DNA from: Apostichopus japonicus
Taxonomy: Eukaryota > Echinodermata > Holothuroidea > Aspidochirotida > Stichopodidae
Assembly (NCBI RefSeq): GCF_037975245.1
Contig: NC_092575.1
Location: 4,521,501-4,585,500 of the forward strand
Direction: 5' to 3'
Length of the DNA: 64,000 bases
Shown: piece by piece, positions 1-13,400 of the stretch
Layout of the letters: every line of letters begins with the position of its first letter
Numbering within the stretch: the first letter of the stretch is position 1
Made by a program: the position numbers and the translations under genes
Notes under the pieces: generated by a model
Database searches by the model: none
What the model was told of the DNA's origin: nothing
What the model saw: the letters and a program-made list of their open reading frames with translations, nothing else

Positions 1-1025
1 TTGCCAATTTCACAAAAAATATTTTCTTCTTTTAAGAAATGTTTGAAAGGTGCAAAAGTATCTATGTGTCAACGTTTGTATGTACACGACCTTTAACCTC
101 CTCATGAAAAGAAAACAAATCTATCATTTTCTGTAGGTAAGATGTTACTCCAAGGTTGCCTGCATTTCTTGGTCAGTTTTAGGGGCAGAAAGACACAAAG
201 ATTGTTTTCTTGTGAACTCTTAAATTATCACAGTTTTATGTTTAAGTTTTAAGTATAATTTCTCTTATGGCATGGAATTTCCTTTACCGGAATCACATTA
301 TACTGTGTACATCAGTTTACGGAGTAATTCAAGAAATTTGGCTATGTCTGTTTACACATACAACTTTGCCGTGGAGTATACTTGAGCATGCTGCTGAGCT
401 CAGTGTTCACCCAATCCCCCCTCCCACCCCCATCCCCAAACCCTATACCCTGTTATGCCTACATAGTGATGGAAAAAGTCACAAAACTGTGGGTCACAGA
501 TCCACATGGGCGGGACAAAGAAATGCCTTTGTAGACCTTGTTAAAGTTATATACAAATTCCTCTAAGGATGTACCACACGAGGGTGCTATTTGCAAATGT
601 GCTAATGAATCCCAAAACCCGACTAATATTAACAATCAAGCACTTACCCAAGAATTCTTTATGACAACCCCAAGAGACTGAAACCCATCTCTTCACAGCT
701 AAGCATTTGATACACACCCCTTTACACCAAATTGTACAGCTTCAAATCAGAATGCCAATTTCAGAAATAATTCTATCCTCTCTTCCTTTTTTGGATAAAA
801 GTTTCCCAAAAATAGGAGTTTTGTTCATCAGCATCACATTCATTTGAAAAAGATCTCTTTTTTTCTCTTGATCAAGTTCATACACAGGAGCAAAACCGTA
901 GATCCAAAAAGAACTGATTGAACTGCAGCTCTGTAGCCATTGCACACAGTTTTTGCCCCCAAAAGGGCAAATACTTTTCTTCAGTTTCGTCAAAGGTATA
1001 GCAAAGTCTTTGACATTCAAAAAGT
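1..1025 (-). other. 3' UTR and 3' flank of the SH2B gene
   Basis: Noncoding sequence downstream of the TAG at 1026. I see no AATAAA or ATTAAA on the sense strand in this kilobase, so the transcript probably continues past the window edge. Only short, unsupported frames are open here. A C-rich run lies near 415-440. Confidence 0.5.
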
Positions 1026-1427
1026 CTATAGAAACGAGTACTGGTTGGAAGCCGTACGGCTCATCATCCCTGTCACCACGGGTCGCTGCAGGGGTGCGGG
1101 TGGAGCTTGTGGTGCGGGAGCCATGTTCACTTCAAACACTTCCCCAAACTCCATAAATTCTGACTGCGGCATAGTTCCATGATCAGTCGGGGGAGGCCTG
1201 TCGACGGGTGCCAAGTTGAACCCCTGGGGTGTCTGAGGGGTGCTGGGAGGCGAGAACTGTGTGTTTGGTACGTACTCTGTCAGCGTCACATCTGGCTGGG
1301 GGCATCCGTCCTTGCTGTCCAGGGGGATGGGATGGGACCGGAAGTGCGCCAACATGTCGAAGATGCTGTCGAACCAGAGGTGGGTCACTTTACACTTGCC
1401 GTCCGCTTCCAGCGTCAGACGGAGATG
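1026..1427 (-). CDS. SH2B: SH2B exon 7: rest of SH2, proline-rich tail, stop
   Basis: 402 bp: 133 codons and TAG at 1028-1026. Acceptor CCTCTGATTGCAG at 1428. It begins [20 protein letters not shown] and continues [18 protein letters not shown], matching vertebrate HLRLSLNxxGQCRVQHLWFxSIFDMLxHFRxHPIPLES, which finishes the SH2 fold. The tail after EYV is rich in Pro, Thr and Gln ([30 protein letters not shown]). The last residues, [11 protein letters not shown], correspond to the RAVENQYSFY end of APS, whose tyrosine binds the Cbl TKB domain once phosphorylated. The tail lacks the long extra segments of vertebrate SH2B1. Confidence 0.96.
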   Translation of the reverse strand, partial: HLRLTLEADGKCKVTHLWFDSIFDMLAHFRSHPIPLDSKDGCPQPDVTLTEYVPNTQFSPPSTPQTPQGFNLAPVDRPPPTDHGTMPQSEFMEFGEVFEVNMAPAPQAPPAPLQRPVVTGMMSRTASNQYSFL

Positions 1428-4400
1428 CTGCAATCAGAGGGAGAGAGGAGAGGAGAGGGGGATGAACTTTGACCGAGTTTTGAGGTTCGTGAAGTCAGTT
1501 GTCACGCACGTAAAATACATAGACAGACATGTAGTGTATGTAAACATAATATATATACATACAATACACACATACAATACACAAAATACAAACATATAAT
1601 ACACACGTATAATACAGACATAAAATACACATTTTAATACACACATACAATACACACATATTATACACAAAATACACATATATAATACACACGTATAATA
1701 TAGACATAAAATACGTACAAATAATACACACATACAATACACAAATATTATACACACATATAATACAAACATAAAATGCACAGTAACAGCAGGAGTTCCG
1801 TGTCAATTTAAGAAAAATATAATAGCAGCTGTTGGTGCAGCCCAAGTATGACAACACATATTTAATATTGGACAATGCACATATCCATAATAAGATAGAC
1901 AAGATAGACTTGTAAATATTTTGTATCTCAGCAATAGAACAAACTATTTCAGTTATTAACAATTGGAGCTATGTGATTCATTTCACAAGCTTTTATGGAA
2001 ATATACAATTTTTGTAAAAATCAAACTTTGGAGTTCTTTTGCTCACTTCCAATGACAAGGAAATTTTACCTGCATAAATTTCTTAACGACTGAATGTAAA
2101 AAACAACCTTTTACAATCGTGTACTTGATTTTAGTTTAAAGGGCAATTTTATAAGACAAAACAAATTTGGGATGTAAAACTACTTCTTTGGATACATTTT
2201 GGTAGCCTTACAAAAATGGTCAATTTTAATAAACAATGTTAATATGTATCATCAAAATTTGCTTTAAATTTTGAAACCTCTGGAACATTTCTGAAAAATT
2301 CAAATGGAGAGTTTTTTTGTGTTGGGTGATACTGTTTACCCATGATTCTTAGCATCTTAAACTCAGATCCCAGTCTTAACCAATTGCTCTCTCCTTCCTG
2401 CCTAACCTGTCGCAATTAAAGCTGACGAAACATCTTGTTTGGTGATGAAAGTGCCTTTGCCACTAAATATTAACTGGGATTTATGTCTCATTTTATTAAA
2501 TCACACTAAATGACCTGAGGCAGACCTATCAAAAGTAGTTTGCAAAGTTGACATCGCCAATCTGCGAAAGACATAATTCTCTCTTGTGCTCCGTAGTTCC
2601 ACACAATAGGCACAGCTGGTCTGTAGAGAGTATCTCTATATGTTTTGATGCTCTAAGCTTTTCTGCTTGACATGGTGCCTTAGTCCCAATTCTTATATGC
2701 AAATTAGGTTAGAGGTTTGCTACATCTGCTATGAAAACTGTGGTAAGTCTTGAACTAAGTGTTCATCTTCACATTGAAAGGAAACTAAAATCAATTTGCT
2801 AAAATTTTTAAAGCATCAGCTGTTAAAGTCATACAGTTTTGTAACAAGTCATGACTTGAGTGTTGTAACAAGTCATGACTTGAGGTTGTAACAAGTCGTG
2901 AGTGCGTGACAAGTCATGACTTGAGTGTTGTAACAAGTCATGACTTGAGAGTTGTGACAAGTCATGACTTGAGTGTTGTAACAAGTCATGACTTGACTCA
3001 CTAAACTCTGATTTTGAAAAAGCTGACACAAACATATTTATGAAGTCTGTACCCGATACAGACGACATTTCTGACAGAATAAGAAGATACACTGCAAACA
3101 CATCCAGTTACTTTATAAGAATAACCTATACCCAGTTATTAGGTCAACTGCCTGGCTGGTAATTAGGTCAAGTGGCAGTTGCGAACATAGGTTCTGTGCA
3201 GATGATCAACTTTATCAGTTTTCCTTCTGCACTATGCTACATTTACCCAACAAGAAGCATTCACTTCTCAAATGCAGCAGAAATATTCCACCCACCCACC
3301 ATTTGGCTAGGTTAGAAAAGGATGACTACAAATTTCATGAAATTGAGACAACCACCCCCCCTCCCCTTCCCTCATCCTCCCTACCCACTCGTTGGTTAAG
3401 TTGGAGTTAGATAACTACAGATTTCTTGAAGCACAGAGAGCCCCATTAAAATGTCACCTAGAATCAATTCTCAGCACAGCAGTACAACAACTTGTTTTTA
3501 CTTTCAATTCTTCAGACCTTCTAAAGCCTTACGGATGTCGAAGCAAAATCTAAATTGCCAAGTACCGCAAGCTTTCAGTTTCAAATTGCTTTCGTGTTTG
3601 CAATTTTCGACATTATTTTGCAAACTTCAATACTCGAATAGCACCTCAATTGGTTCAACAACGCTTTTCATACGTTATCTCCATCGTTTTGACACATCGA
3701 TTCAAAAAACATCATGGAAACCAGTTCAACGTGTCTTTTTGGCTAACAATCAAAGATTTCCCACAGAGGTAATCTAAAGGAGGACACAGGCATATTGTAC
3801 AAGAAGACTGCTTCCTGTAGGGAGATACTGTTTACTTCTGTGGGCACTGTTTAGTGTTTAGTATACTGTTTAGTGGGTACGGTTTAGTGTTTACTGTTTA
3901 GTGGGTACCGTTTAGTGTTACTGTTTAGTGTTACTGTTTAGTATACTGTTTAGTATACTGTTTAGTGTTTACTGTTTAGTGTTTACTGTTTAGTGTTTAC
4001 TGTTTAGTGTTTACTGTTTAGTGTTTACTGTTACTGTTTAGTGTTACTGTTTAGTGTTACTGTTTAGTATACTGTTTAGTGTTTAGTGTTTACTGTTTAG
4101 TGGGTACTGTTTAGTGTTTACTGTTTAGTGTACTATTTGGGGTACTATTTAGTGTACTGTTTAGTGGGTATTGTATACAGTTTACTGTTTAGTGTGCTTT
4201 TTAGTGGGTACTGTTTATACAGATCTGCTCACCTTTGGTCTTCCATGGAAATTGAACGTAAGGACACACTCCCCTTTTCTGGTTTCGCTCGGTCTGACCA
4301 AGAATACCCCATGACGGTCGGCACCCCCGCCCTGTAGCACCAGCTGTGCCGCATGCACTCTCGTCAAACTCTCGTGGAACCACGGGTAGTCGGCCAACGG

Positions 4401-7400
4401 GTGGTCTGATGAATTCGTGTTCGTTCCGCCTTCGTTGAAGTCCGAGTCTTCTATGGAGAGAGATAGAGAGAGAGAGAGAGTAATACCAGTTTGCATCGTC
4501 AAGGTTACAACATACAAAACACACAATTTTTATGTACACCATCAAAACAGAAAATGTTTGCTTTTCACCATTTTAATACCCGTCGAGCTATCGAAGTGAC
4601 AAAAAATTAATCTAATCAGTTACACTGTATGAACTCTTCTTAGGACCTTGTTGAACGGCAAATATTGGTTTGTTTGATTTAATATTCCGACATCAACCGA
4701 ATATCGATTAAACTTTACACATCTTAGACTCCTGATAGCGACCAGGTACAACACCTACCGAGCAAACCAACATTATTTTACAGTCTATCCCGGGGAAATA
4801 AATTGTACGCAATATTTCAATTGTTTTCTGTGGCAGTTCATAAGGCTATCTGATTTTGATCTCGTGTGGATCGCCATGGTTACTGAATATGAAAGCTGAA
4901 GTACACCTTTCAACTTGTATATAGCAATCCGACTCATTCGTATGACATTTTGTTATGCCGTAACGGATAAAACAATTCCTCGAGTATCCATTTTTCCACT
5001 TCGCTTCGACACAGCGAGATGGCGTTCATACAAAAATGGTCACAGGTAGCAGGTTTCAAGGAGACTCCTCAAATCCAATCACCTGTATTGGTCTTTGGCA
5101 TAGAGACAAAATGTCATGAACACCTTATGCAAACCAGCTATTAAGAAACAAAGAGCTTTTACTCCCCAGTGGGAGATATAACATGTTCATGTTCCCTTCA
5201 CACACAATTGCAAAGGCTTGATCAAGTCTAAGAATGACGTCATCAACAAGCCTCAGCTGCTGTAAATTGTCTATTAAAGCTATCCTTTATTTATTTACAA
5301 TGTCTATTTTTGGTATTGGTATTTTTTTTTGCCAAATGCTGAATCCAAAAATATTGAACCCTCTTTATAAACATGACCTTCTATTAATGGCAGCATTGGT
5401 TTTCAGCATCAACAATGTTTAAAATTCTAAACATGCGAAATCGAAAAAGAAAAAATGGAACGTATAAGATTACATACAGCTCCTGGGGACATTGTGATAT
5501 ATCACAGAGATTTACAAAATGACAGCATTTAAGACCCAAAATTTAAAACTAGGATATCTCCGTTTTAGGGTTAAGTTCTCCTAAAGCTCACAAAGATCCC
5601 TGTAATATACAGGGTAAAGCCAAAGAAGATGGTTTTTTGTCCCCATTTAAGGTTCACCTCAGAGTTATTAAATGTGAAATGAAAGTAAAAGTAAAAGTGC
5701 CTATTTTCACCCAAAATACTTCTGTCCTAATACATAATTGAGCAGCGTACTGAGACAATGTATTGAAAGGTTACTTATCAGGCTATAGCTGTCTTACCTA
5801 ACATCATCATATACTAGATCAACAGTCGACAAAGTATTAAGCCCAAGAAACACGATATTCCAATAGGTACTCGAGTAGACACGACCCACCAGATTCCCAC
5901 CCATGCTCAGAATAATGCATGAAAGCTGGCTCGGACTATGGACTAACATATATATATATGAATATGTATATACAAAACTCTGGTCAGCCTACATAGGCAA
6001 GCTCCACCCATGCTCAGAATAATGCATGAAAGGCTGGCACATGCATGAAAGGCTGGCTCGAACTATGGACTAATATATATATCTATATATATATATATAT
6101 ATATATGTTTATGAATATGTATATATATATGAATATGTACATATGCAAAACTCTGATCAGCCTACATCGGCAAGCTCCAAAAACTAAATAAATGTTCAGA
6201 TTTCTGGAAATTTTTCACAACCCACTTTTGGCTGGAAGTCCATGATAACAGACTGTTTGCTCAGGGGCATAGCTAGACTTCATTTTCTAGGAGGGGCAGA
6301 GTACTGCTCGAAACCTATTTTCTAAAAAGAAAACGCTTCCTGAGAAATGTGCGGTGGGGGGGGGAGGTGCCAGATAAATATGTCTTTAATGCTTCCATCC
6401 AACAATACTGAAAGCAACTGTTTCTAGTGCTTTTTAATGGCCACTTGACCACTTGATAACCCCAAAATAACAAATTAAACATAATCACTTTCATATATTT
6501 ATCTCAAAAGTGAAGGAACTAAACTCAATAACGACAGCTGAAAGGGAAAGCAGCATCATTATTATATTAACTTGTGAGATTAAAAGAAAGCATTGGGCAA
6601 TTAATTGCTCAATGCCATTTTGAAATATTTCTCAATTTACTTATCGATGCAATAAAAAATCATAAAACAGCCATTCTTTACAGCTGAGAATGCAAAGAAA
6701 AAAAAATATGGCACACATAATATATACCAGAATCATATTAAGACACACATTAAGTAAACGTGAAAGTGAAACATAATTTTTAATATTCACATAATACCAA
6801 TATTTATACAGGCTACGTTTTTTTTTTCCAGGTAGCATTATATAACGTAAACATTTAACGACAAAAGGAAGTTATATTCCTTAAGATTACTTATCACAGT
6901 CACACTACACAACATAGGATAAGACACAATCGACTAAACACTATCTCAGAGGATCAGTGGGAACTGTACAAGCCTACATGTGGACCTGTGCAAGATGCGA
7001 GCTTTCAAACTTACAATACATACACAGTTAAAGGCATTGAAGACTCGCGCACAAAGAAACCTCTGATGCCGGTAATCTGACCTACTTTCGAATGAGGTGT
7101 AACAGAATTGTAAGACACCACCATCGATCCCAGAAAATACACACACAGCTTGCTACCGTCAGTAAGTAGACACTAGTGTACTATCAATACATACAGCTAC
7201 GGTCAATACCCACAACACAGTGTACATAGCAGCGATGGACATCTCAGGTCTGGATAAAAGATAACAAGGTATCATGTTTCATGAATGTCTGCATTTTGTA
7301 GCGACAAGAAGAAAACTTCACTTGCAAGCAACAGAAAGTTAACTTTTCAGAGGGCAGCACGCAGTTTGGGGCAATTCTTCAATGCCTTTAAGCTTACAGT

Positions 7401-10400
7401 AGGTCAGACAGTTGCACCACATGGATGAATGAACAGACATTAACCACACTATCATTACTTAGACCATGGTCACACCTTATGGTTACATTGTAGAGCTACA
7501 CTGTGGTTGCATTATGGTTATATTGTGGTCACACTATGACTTACATTGTGGTCACACCTTATGGTTACATTATAGGGCTACATGGTGGTTGCACTATGGT
7601 TACATTATGGTCACACTACGACTTACACTGTGGTCACACCTTCTGGTTACATTTTGGTTTACTTTGAATGCATGGCTACACTACTGGTTACAGTGCAGTC
7701 ATGTTGCAGTCATATTGTGGTTGCACTGTGGCTAACGTATTGGTTTACCCTATTGATTACACTGTAGTCACAGCTTACGGTTACATTGTAGTTACCTCTT
7801 GGTTACATTGTGGTTGTACTGCTATTGTAATACAGTAACCATGTGGTTACACTGTGGTTGAATACAGATTACATGATATTTAAATGTTGTGGTTACCATA
7901 TTGTCACATTGTGGGTTACCCTATAAGACTGTGTTATGGTTGCAGTGTGGTACAACATCTAACTGTCAGGGATGTTGTCATGGTTACTGTACACTGACAG
8001 TTTAAATGCTACTACGGTCATGTTATATTTAAAGTACATCACAGATTGTCTTGAACCAATAGTTATCCAACTCTTGCCCCAAATCCCAACTCATGTAATC
8101 ATATCACTGCCGACAATTGTAAAACCAACTACTACAGTTCCACAGCTTTAAGTGGCTTGAATCAACTATCATATATTCAGCGAAGACTTTAAATTTGTCG
8201 AAACAACTTTGACTTGTAGCTTTAGGGTAATAGGGTAAAATTCAGTCCGTGTGGAGAGAGCCAAAGAAAAAAACATAGCTACAAAGACATTGACATTAAC
8301 AATCTATGAGGGCTGACTATGTATAAAGGTTCCATTGCTCAACAGTGGATGCTGAAGTGATACCTCCAAAAGATCGAGGGTTTGGGGTATAAATAGAATG
8401 ATGGTCTTCATGTGTCTCTAGCTCGAGTTTGGGTTTTCCTGATCGAAAATGCCTGCCTCCTTTACATTAAGTTCATAGTTTGACTCAGTCCACGCATTAA
8501 CCATAAATAAAAGAGTCCTCTTTCACACTGCTTTGTATAACTTAAATGCTACTCATCGTTTTAATGCGACCAGATACTTCAAACAATTCGTTAAGGCATG
8601 GTTTTTGTTTCTTATTAAGTGGAAAAACTGAGACTGCTCCTTATAAAATGGTCAATTTTTGATGGATTTTGATGGGTTTGCAGCTATTTTTTATGATTTC
8701 TATCATGCGTATCAGAGTGATTACGACAGTGTTGTTCAAAGGCGTTGGTAGACCTTTTAAGTACTTTCACTAATTATATGTGTTCGGGTTTTATTACGAT
8801 TGGTCATATGTAGGCAAACGCTGTATTGCGTCCGTCGGTCCTTCTGTGTGTGTAAAAGTTTTGCTTTCTGTAACGCTGCGTGCCTGCCACAGGGTAATGT
8901 GATACATTTATCTATCCAGGCCTCTCTTTCTAGTAGATAATAATCTCTTTCACTTCTTCCTTCTTCTCCACATTTTTTCCCTCGTTTCCTTTCCCTTTCT
9001 TTCTTTTTTTCTTTTGGTAACAAATTTACAAACTTTCCCTCTCCAATCTTCAAATCTATTTCGTCGTGAAACAAGAGTCATTTGAGAATTTTTTGTGACC
9101 AATTTAAAATCCACGCATCTTTGGAACCCCTTCTCTGTTAGAGTGTCTTCCTCGGAAAATTGCATTCTCTGGGGACATCGGTTAGTGCTTGTACGACCGA
9201 CAGGGAGTCGTAAAGCTCCCCGAATAAGAGGTTGCCTCTTCCGCTTGAGATGTCTTCCACGAGGGGTTAGACATAGAATATGAGGTACCCTACACTAGGC
9301 TTGACATTCATTGAGGTTTATTAAAAAAAAAATTAAAAAATGTTTTTTCCATTATTTCATTCCAAAATTGCCTATCTATTTAAAGCCAGCCAAGACATGA
9401 TTCAAAGATACTTTTGAAAGGTAAAATGAACGAAAATATATAGACCTTCTGAAAGTCTCTCTCTTCTGAAATGTCTATGTGACCTTGAAGGGGTGTTACA
9501 GTCTTTAAAGGATAATTTAAGGCAGATTTTTATTAGTCTTGATCGATCAATCTGAAAACATTTACATATCGCCAAATACCAACAACAGTCGTTCAAAGGT
9601 GCTAAAAGATTATTTATATAGTCCAAGACAAAGGAATGTTCTTATGCTCTAGCCCTGTTTTTGAGATATTCAACTTTAAATGACCTTAAACCTCTGGCAT
9701 GCTCCTTTAAGGCTAAGTTGTGCTGATGTGGCTCTTCGGTACAGCCCTAAAAGTTAATATCAATCAATTGTTTGGTAAATCGTGATCAGTCAACCAAATT
9801 ATTTTCTATTTCAATTTCATGTATACAACAGCACACCCTAGCTGGATCATGTTAGACACCACTTGTTCATAAAAGTCCCATTGAGCTTTGTGTGAGTGTC
9901 TGAGGAACTGACCTAATGACCTGTGTATTAGACTACATAGTCCAGTCACTTTAATTAATGAACGTCAGCTATTTAAAGGGTCATTCCTCAAAAATTTAAA
10001 GTGGTACAGAAGTGCAACCTGGAATGTTAAGCAGTGTCTCCTCCTAATAGTCTACAACATGTCAAAATTAATTTTGTGCCCTAAACTCATGCTTTTACAG
10101 AAAAAGACATGCCAACATCCCTCTCTCTCCTTACCAGGTAGGCCATCATCGGTTGGTATCAGGGGTGGGGGGTCGGTGGGTCCGGGGGTTGCTTCGGGGG
10201 CGTCGGCACTACTGTAGTGGGATGGGATGCTCATGTTGATTGCGTGGTGATTGTCATTGAGGCTATCTTGTGATGAACCTTGACCTACTGGAAGAAGATG
10301 CAGACAAAAACAAGGTAACTAAATACTCTATATTTTTAATATCATAATGGAAGAGACAAATAAGAAAGTTTTTAAAAATAAAAAGTGATACAAAAGCCAG

Positions 10401-13400
10401 AGGGAATCCCTCCATAGCAGTTACTCGCCTTTAAACACATAATATAGCACAAGAGTTGTTTGCCAGCTATTAACCCAGACTGAAGTTAATACTGCAGATG
10501 GAGAGTAACAAAATCAATCTATCTATCTTGGGATGACATATTTACGAGGTTTGTGTTTATAAGGCTTTACAGAGTGTGACCTTTGACGACTCCAAATGAC
10601 CTTTGACCTCCACCAAAAACAATAAGGTTCTTGCACTCATTATAGGGAAGCCACATGAAAAATATGAGAACCAATACAGCTTCCAATCTGGAGATATCTT
10701 GTTTAACAAGTATTTAAAGTTTTGACCCTTGAGACATTAAATGACCTCTGACCTTTTTTAAGATTTTCACATTTTCCCCGTCTGCTGACCCAAACTGACC
10801 GTTGACTTCCACCCAAAACAATAGGGTTCTTGTGCTAATTATGGGGAAGCCCCATGCCAAATATGAGAACTGCAGATGTCTCCTATCATGAGATATCATG
10901 CTTACAAGCTAGGTTTTCACATACAAACAAACACACGCACGCACGCACGCACGCACACCCACGCACAGACGCCAACTTGACTGCAAAGGTTACTTGCCTG
11001 CCTATGGCAAGTATAACCGACCACTATAAAAGCACTCTCTACAGTTTTCACATCCCGCGTAAAAAAAAGAAAAAATATTGAAAACACTTGATATGAGAGA
11101 TTTTTGAATAAGCAGAAAGGTTAAGGACAATTCATTTTGAAACAAGTTAATGAACATTAATCAGAAAATCATTAAAAGGAAATGAACTTCATTATTGGTT
11201 TTTCTTCTTCAAAATGTACTTCCAATTTTCTTCTTCAAACTTGGGATGCATTGACATATTGAATACAACAGGTTTTTTGGTAACTTTCGCATATCCCTCA
11301 ACGCAAAGTCTCATTCAATTTCGCTTCCTGTATAAATTGTGACATTCTCAATCATCAATATGTCGAGAATGCCCTGTAGGAAATATCAGGATGCAAATTT
11401 CGCCGGGATGTTTAGAATGTGCTCCTCTTTTTTCATCGGTCAAAAAACGCAAATTTGCCTTGGGACTATACTTTTAATGATTAGAAATCCCCTCTGATGA
11501 CACTTGAGGGTCCTCTCCTCAACATTTTTGATTGCAGTTGTCAGAAATATGTAAAATGAAAGCCTCATACAAACAAGTTTTAATGTCAACAATTTGGATT
11601 ACTTCAAATTTACGAAAACTTGCATCTCAACACGGTTTCTTGGGAAGGGTTGCAAGAATATGACATAAACTTCAAAATCCTGTGGGTTTGGATATTTTAG
11701 AGCAACAGCACTTTACCTCTCTACTCGGTGATTGCATGTCCCTACCTAACATTCAATCCCCCCCAAGCTCCCCCACCCACATCCCTTGCTACCATTTGGT
11801 ACAGTGTCGGTGCCAAATGCCCCACCTCTTTGTTCTGTATCAAACCTGCATGCTATGTGATGAGTTTCTGAAATGTCCTCTCATTAATTTAAAAAAATAA
11901 AAAAATCTTTTTTTCATTATCCACAAAATCCAAGTTTTCTACCTCCTTGCTCCAACCCTGACGATAGGTCGTTCACAGGAGCTGTTGGTAATGGCCGTCT
12001 GTAAAAGTAAAAAGAGAAAAGAAATAAAATACTCAAATTAAACTGCTAAAATGACTAAACCATAATCATCTACTAATCGCTCCAGGAGGATCCAACTCTC
12101 TGAGTTAAATATCGTCATAATCTGTATGTATCTTCATCCAGTGAGGGACAAAACCATGTATACAGTAACCTCTGAATGGTGGGGAGATGGGCTTTTGCAT
12201 GGAAGGCCTCACCCTCTCCACCACCCGCCCCCCCCAAAAAAAAAAACTGGCAAAAAATCCTGGTATATAGTACATTTATGTTACATGAGCAATACAACCA
12301 AAACAGTCAAAACTTTTTCGACATTTTTTTCAAAAAGTGGCAAAATATAGCATCACTTCACATCTAAGCCACCTGCATTTTACCAGAGTATATCCAACCC
12401 TCCCCTCTACGACATATCATATCAGTCCCCCTCCCTCCCCTCCCCCCCTTCCCACAAGTACAAAAACAGTGTTTGTACCCCTGAATCCAGTTATGTGCAT
12501 GAATATTACACCGTCTGGTCAGGTAAATTTAATGAACGATGTAAACATTACATTAAATGCAACTTGGGCACCTTTTGTGTGCTTTACAAATGATACACTG
12601 TGAATATGATATTAAGGTCATGGTTCAAGCTCTGTAACATAATAGAAAACACATATAAAGTAATAAATATCAGCTAATTATTAAGCCATCCATGAATACC
12701 TCAGTTGATAAAACTACTCCACGACTGACAATACATAATTAAAAGGAAAACAATCGCTTTTTCCTTTTCAGTTTATTCAAAGCAAATTATTCATTTCGTA
12801 CAGACACACAAATCAGATTTATAGGAGTGTAATGATGGTCTTAAATGGTTAGCTATTAATACAAGACTGCCCGGGATGAATGGGAGACAGAACATAGACA
12901 GTTTATTCATTAAAAGGAAAGTTCAAGAGCACAATTCTTTCTGGACTAACGAAAGAGGAACCCGTTATAAAGCATCCCTGTGAAATTTGTATCTAAACTT
13001 CCTACGCGTCATTCCTTGAGGTATGTACCATATATGTATGCAGACTTGAAGCAAACAGGTGTGATGTCATCATTACATACCGACAACAAAATGTCCGCTT
13101 TATTAACCTCATTTCCCACGTTATTGTTTTGACCTTTGGATCGAACAGGTTACTATAGCAATAACCCAATGACAGCAGTGTATTAAACAAAGTCTGAAGA
13201 AAATTTAAATTTGTCAGTGCATGTCTATGACATCACACCTGTTTGCTTCAAGTTCACTTCTGCAACATAACTTCACAACTTCAAATGTTGTTATCTCCAC
13301 AACGGTACACAGGAATTGTTGCAAATATCACCGGGATGCTTGGAATATGATCCTCTTTCAACCGCCAAATCTAAATTTTCCTCTGGACTAACCCTTTTCT

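Larger units (their letters stand above)
1428..4232 (-). other. Intron 6 of the SH2B gene (2.8 kb)
   Basis: Intron within the SH2 domain, from donor GTGAGC at 4232 to acceptor CAG at 1428. It contains an AC/AT-rich simple tract (1545-1780), a palindromic minisatellite (2841-2996) and a minisatellite against the donor (3840-4218). Between them I see no coding sequence. Confidence 0.85.
4451..10134 (-). other. Intron 5 of the SH2B gene (5.7 kb)
   Basis: Holds two diverged copies of an interspersed repeat (about 5895-6185) with TA microsatellites, and a degenerate tandem array (7466-7960). The remainder, including 8000-10100, is AT-rich unique-looking DNA with no supported gene. A TGACGTCA palindrome occurs at 5235-5242. 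Confidence 0.8.
10288..11942 (-). other. Intron 4 of the SH2B gene (1.65 kb)
   Basis: Contains a two-copy interspersed repeat with a CA/CG microsatellite (10565-11035) and part of a diverged repeat near 11330-11520. No coding sequence is seen. Confidence 0.85.

Noticed and set aside
1-1025. Polyadenylation signal for the SH2B transcript
   Set aside because: No AATAAA or ATTAAA on the minus strand in this interval, so no 3' end can be called.
1179-1599. Plus-strand open frames over exon 7
   Set aside because: Shadows of the SH2 exon, running on into the AC/AT simple tract.
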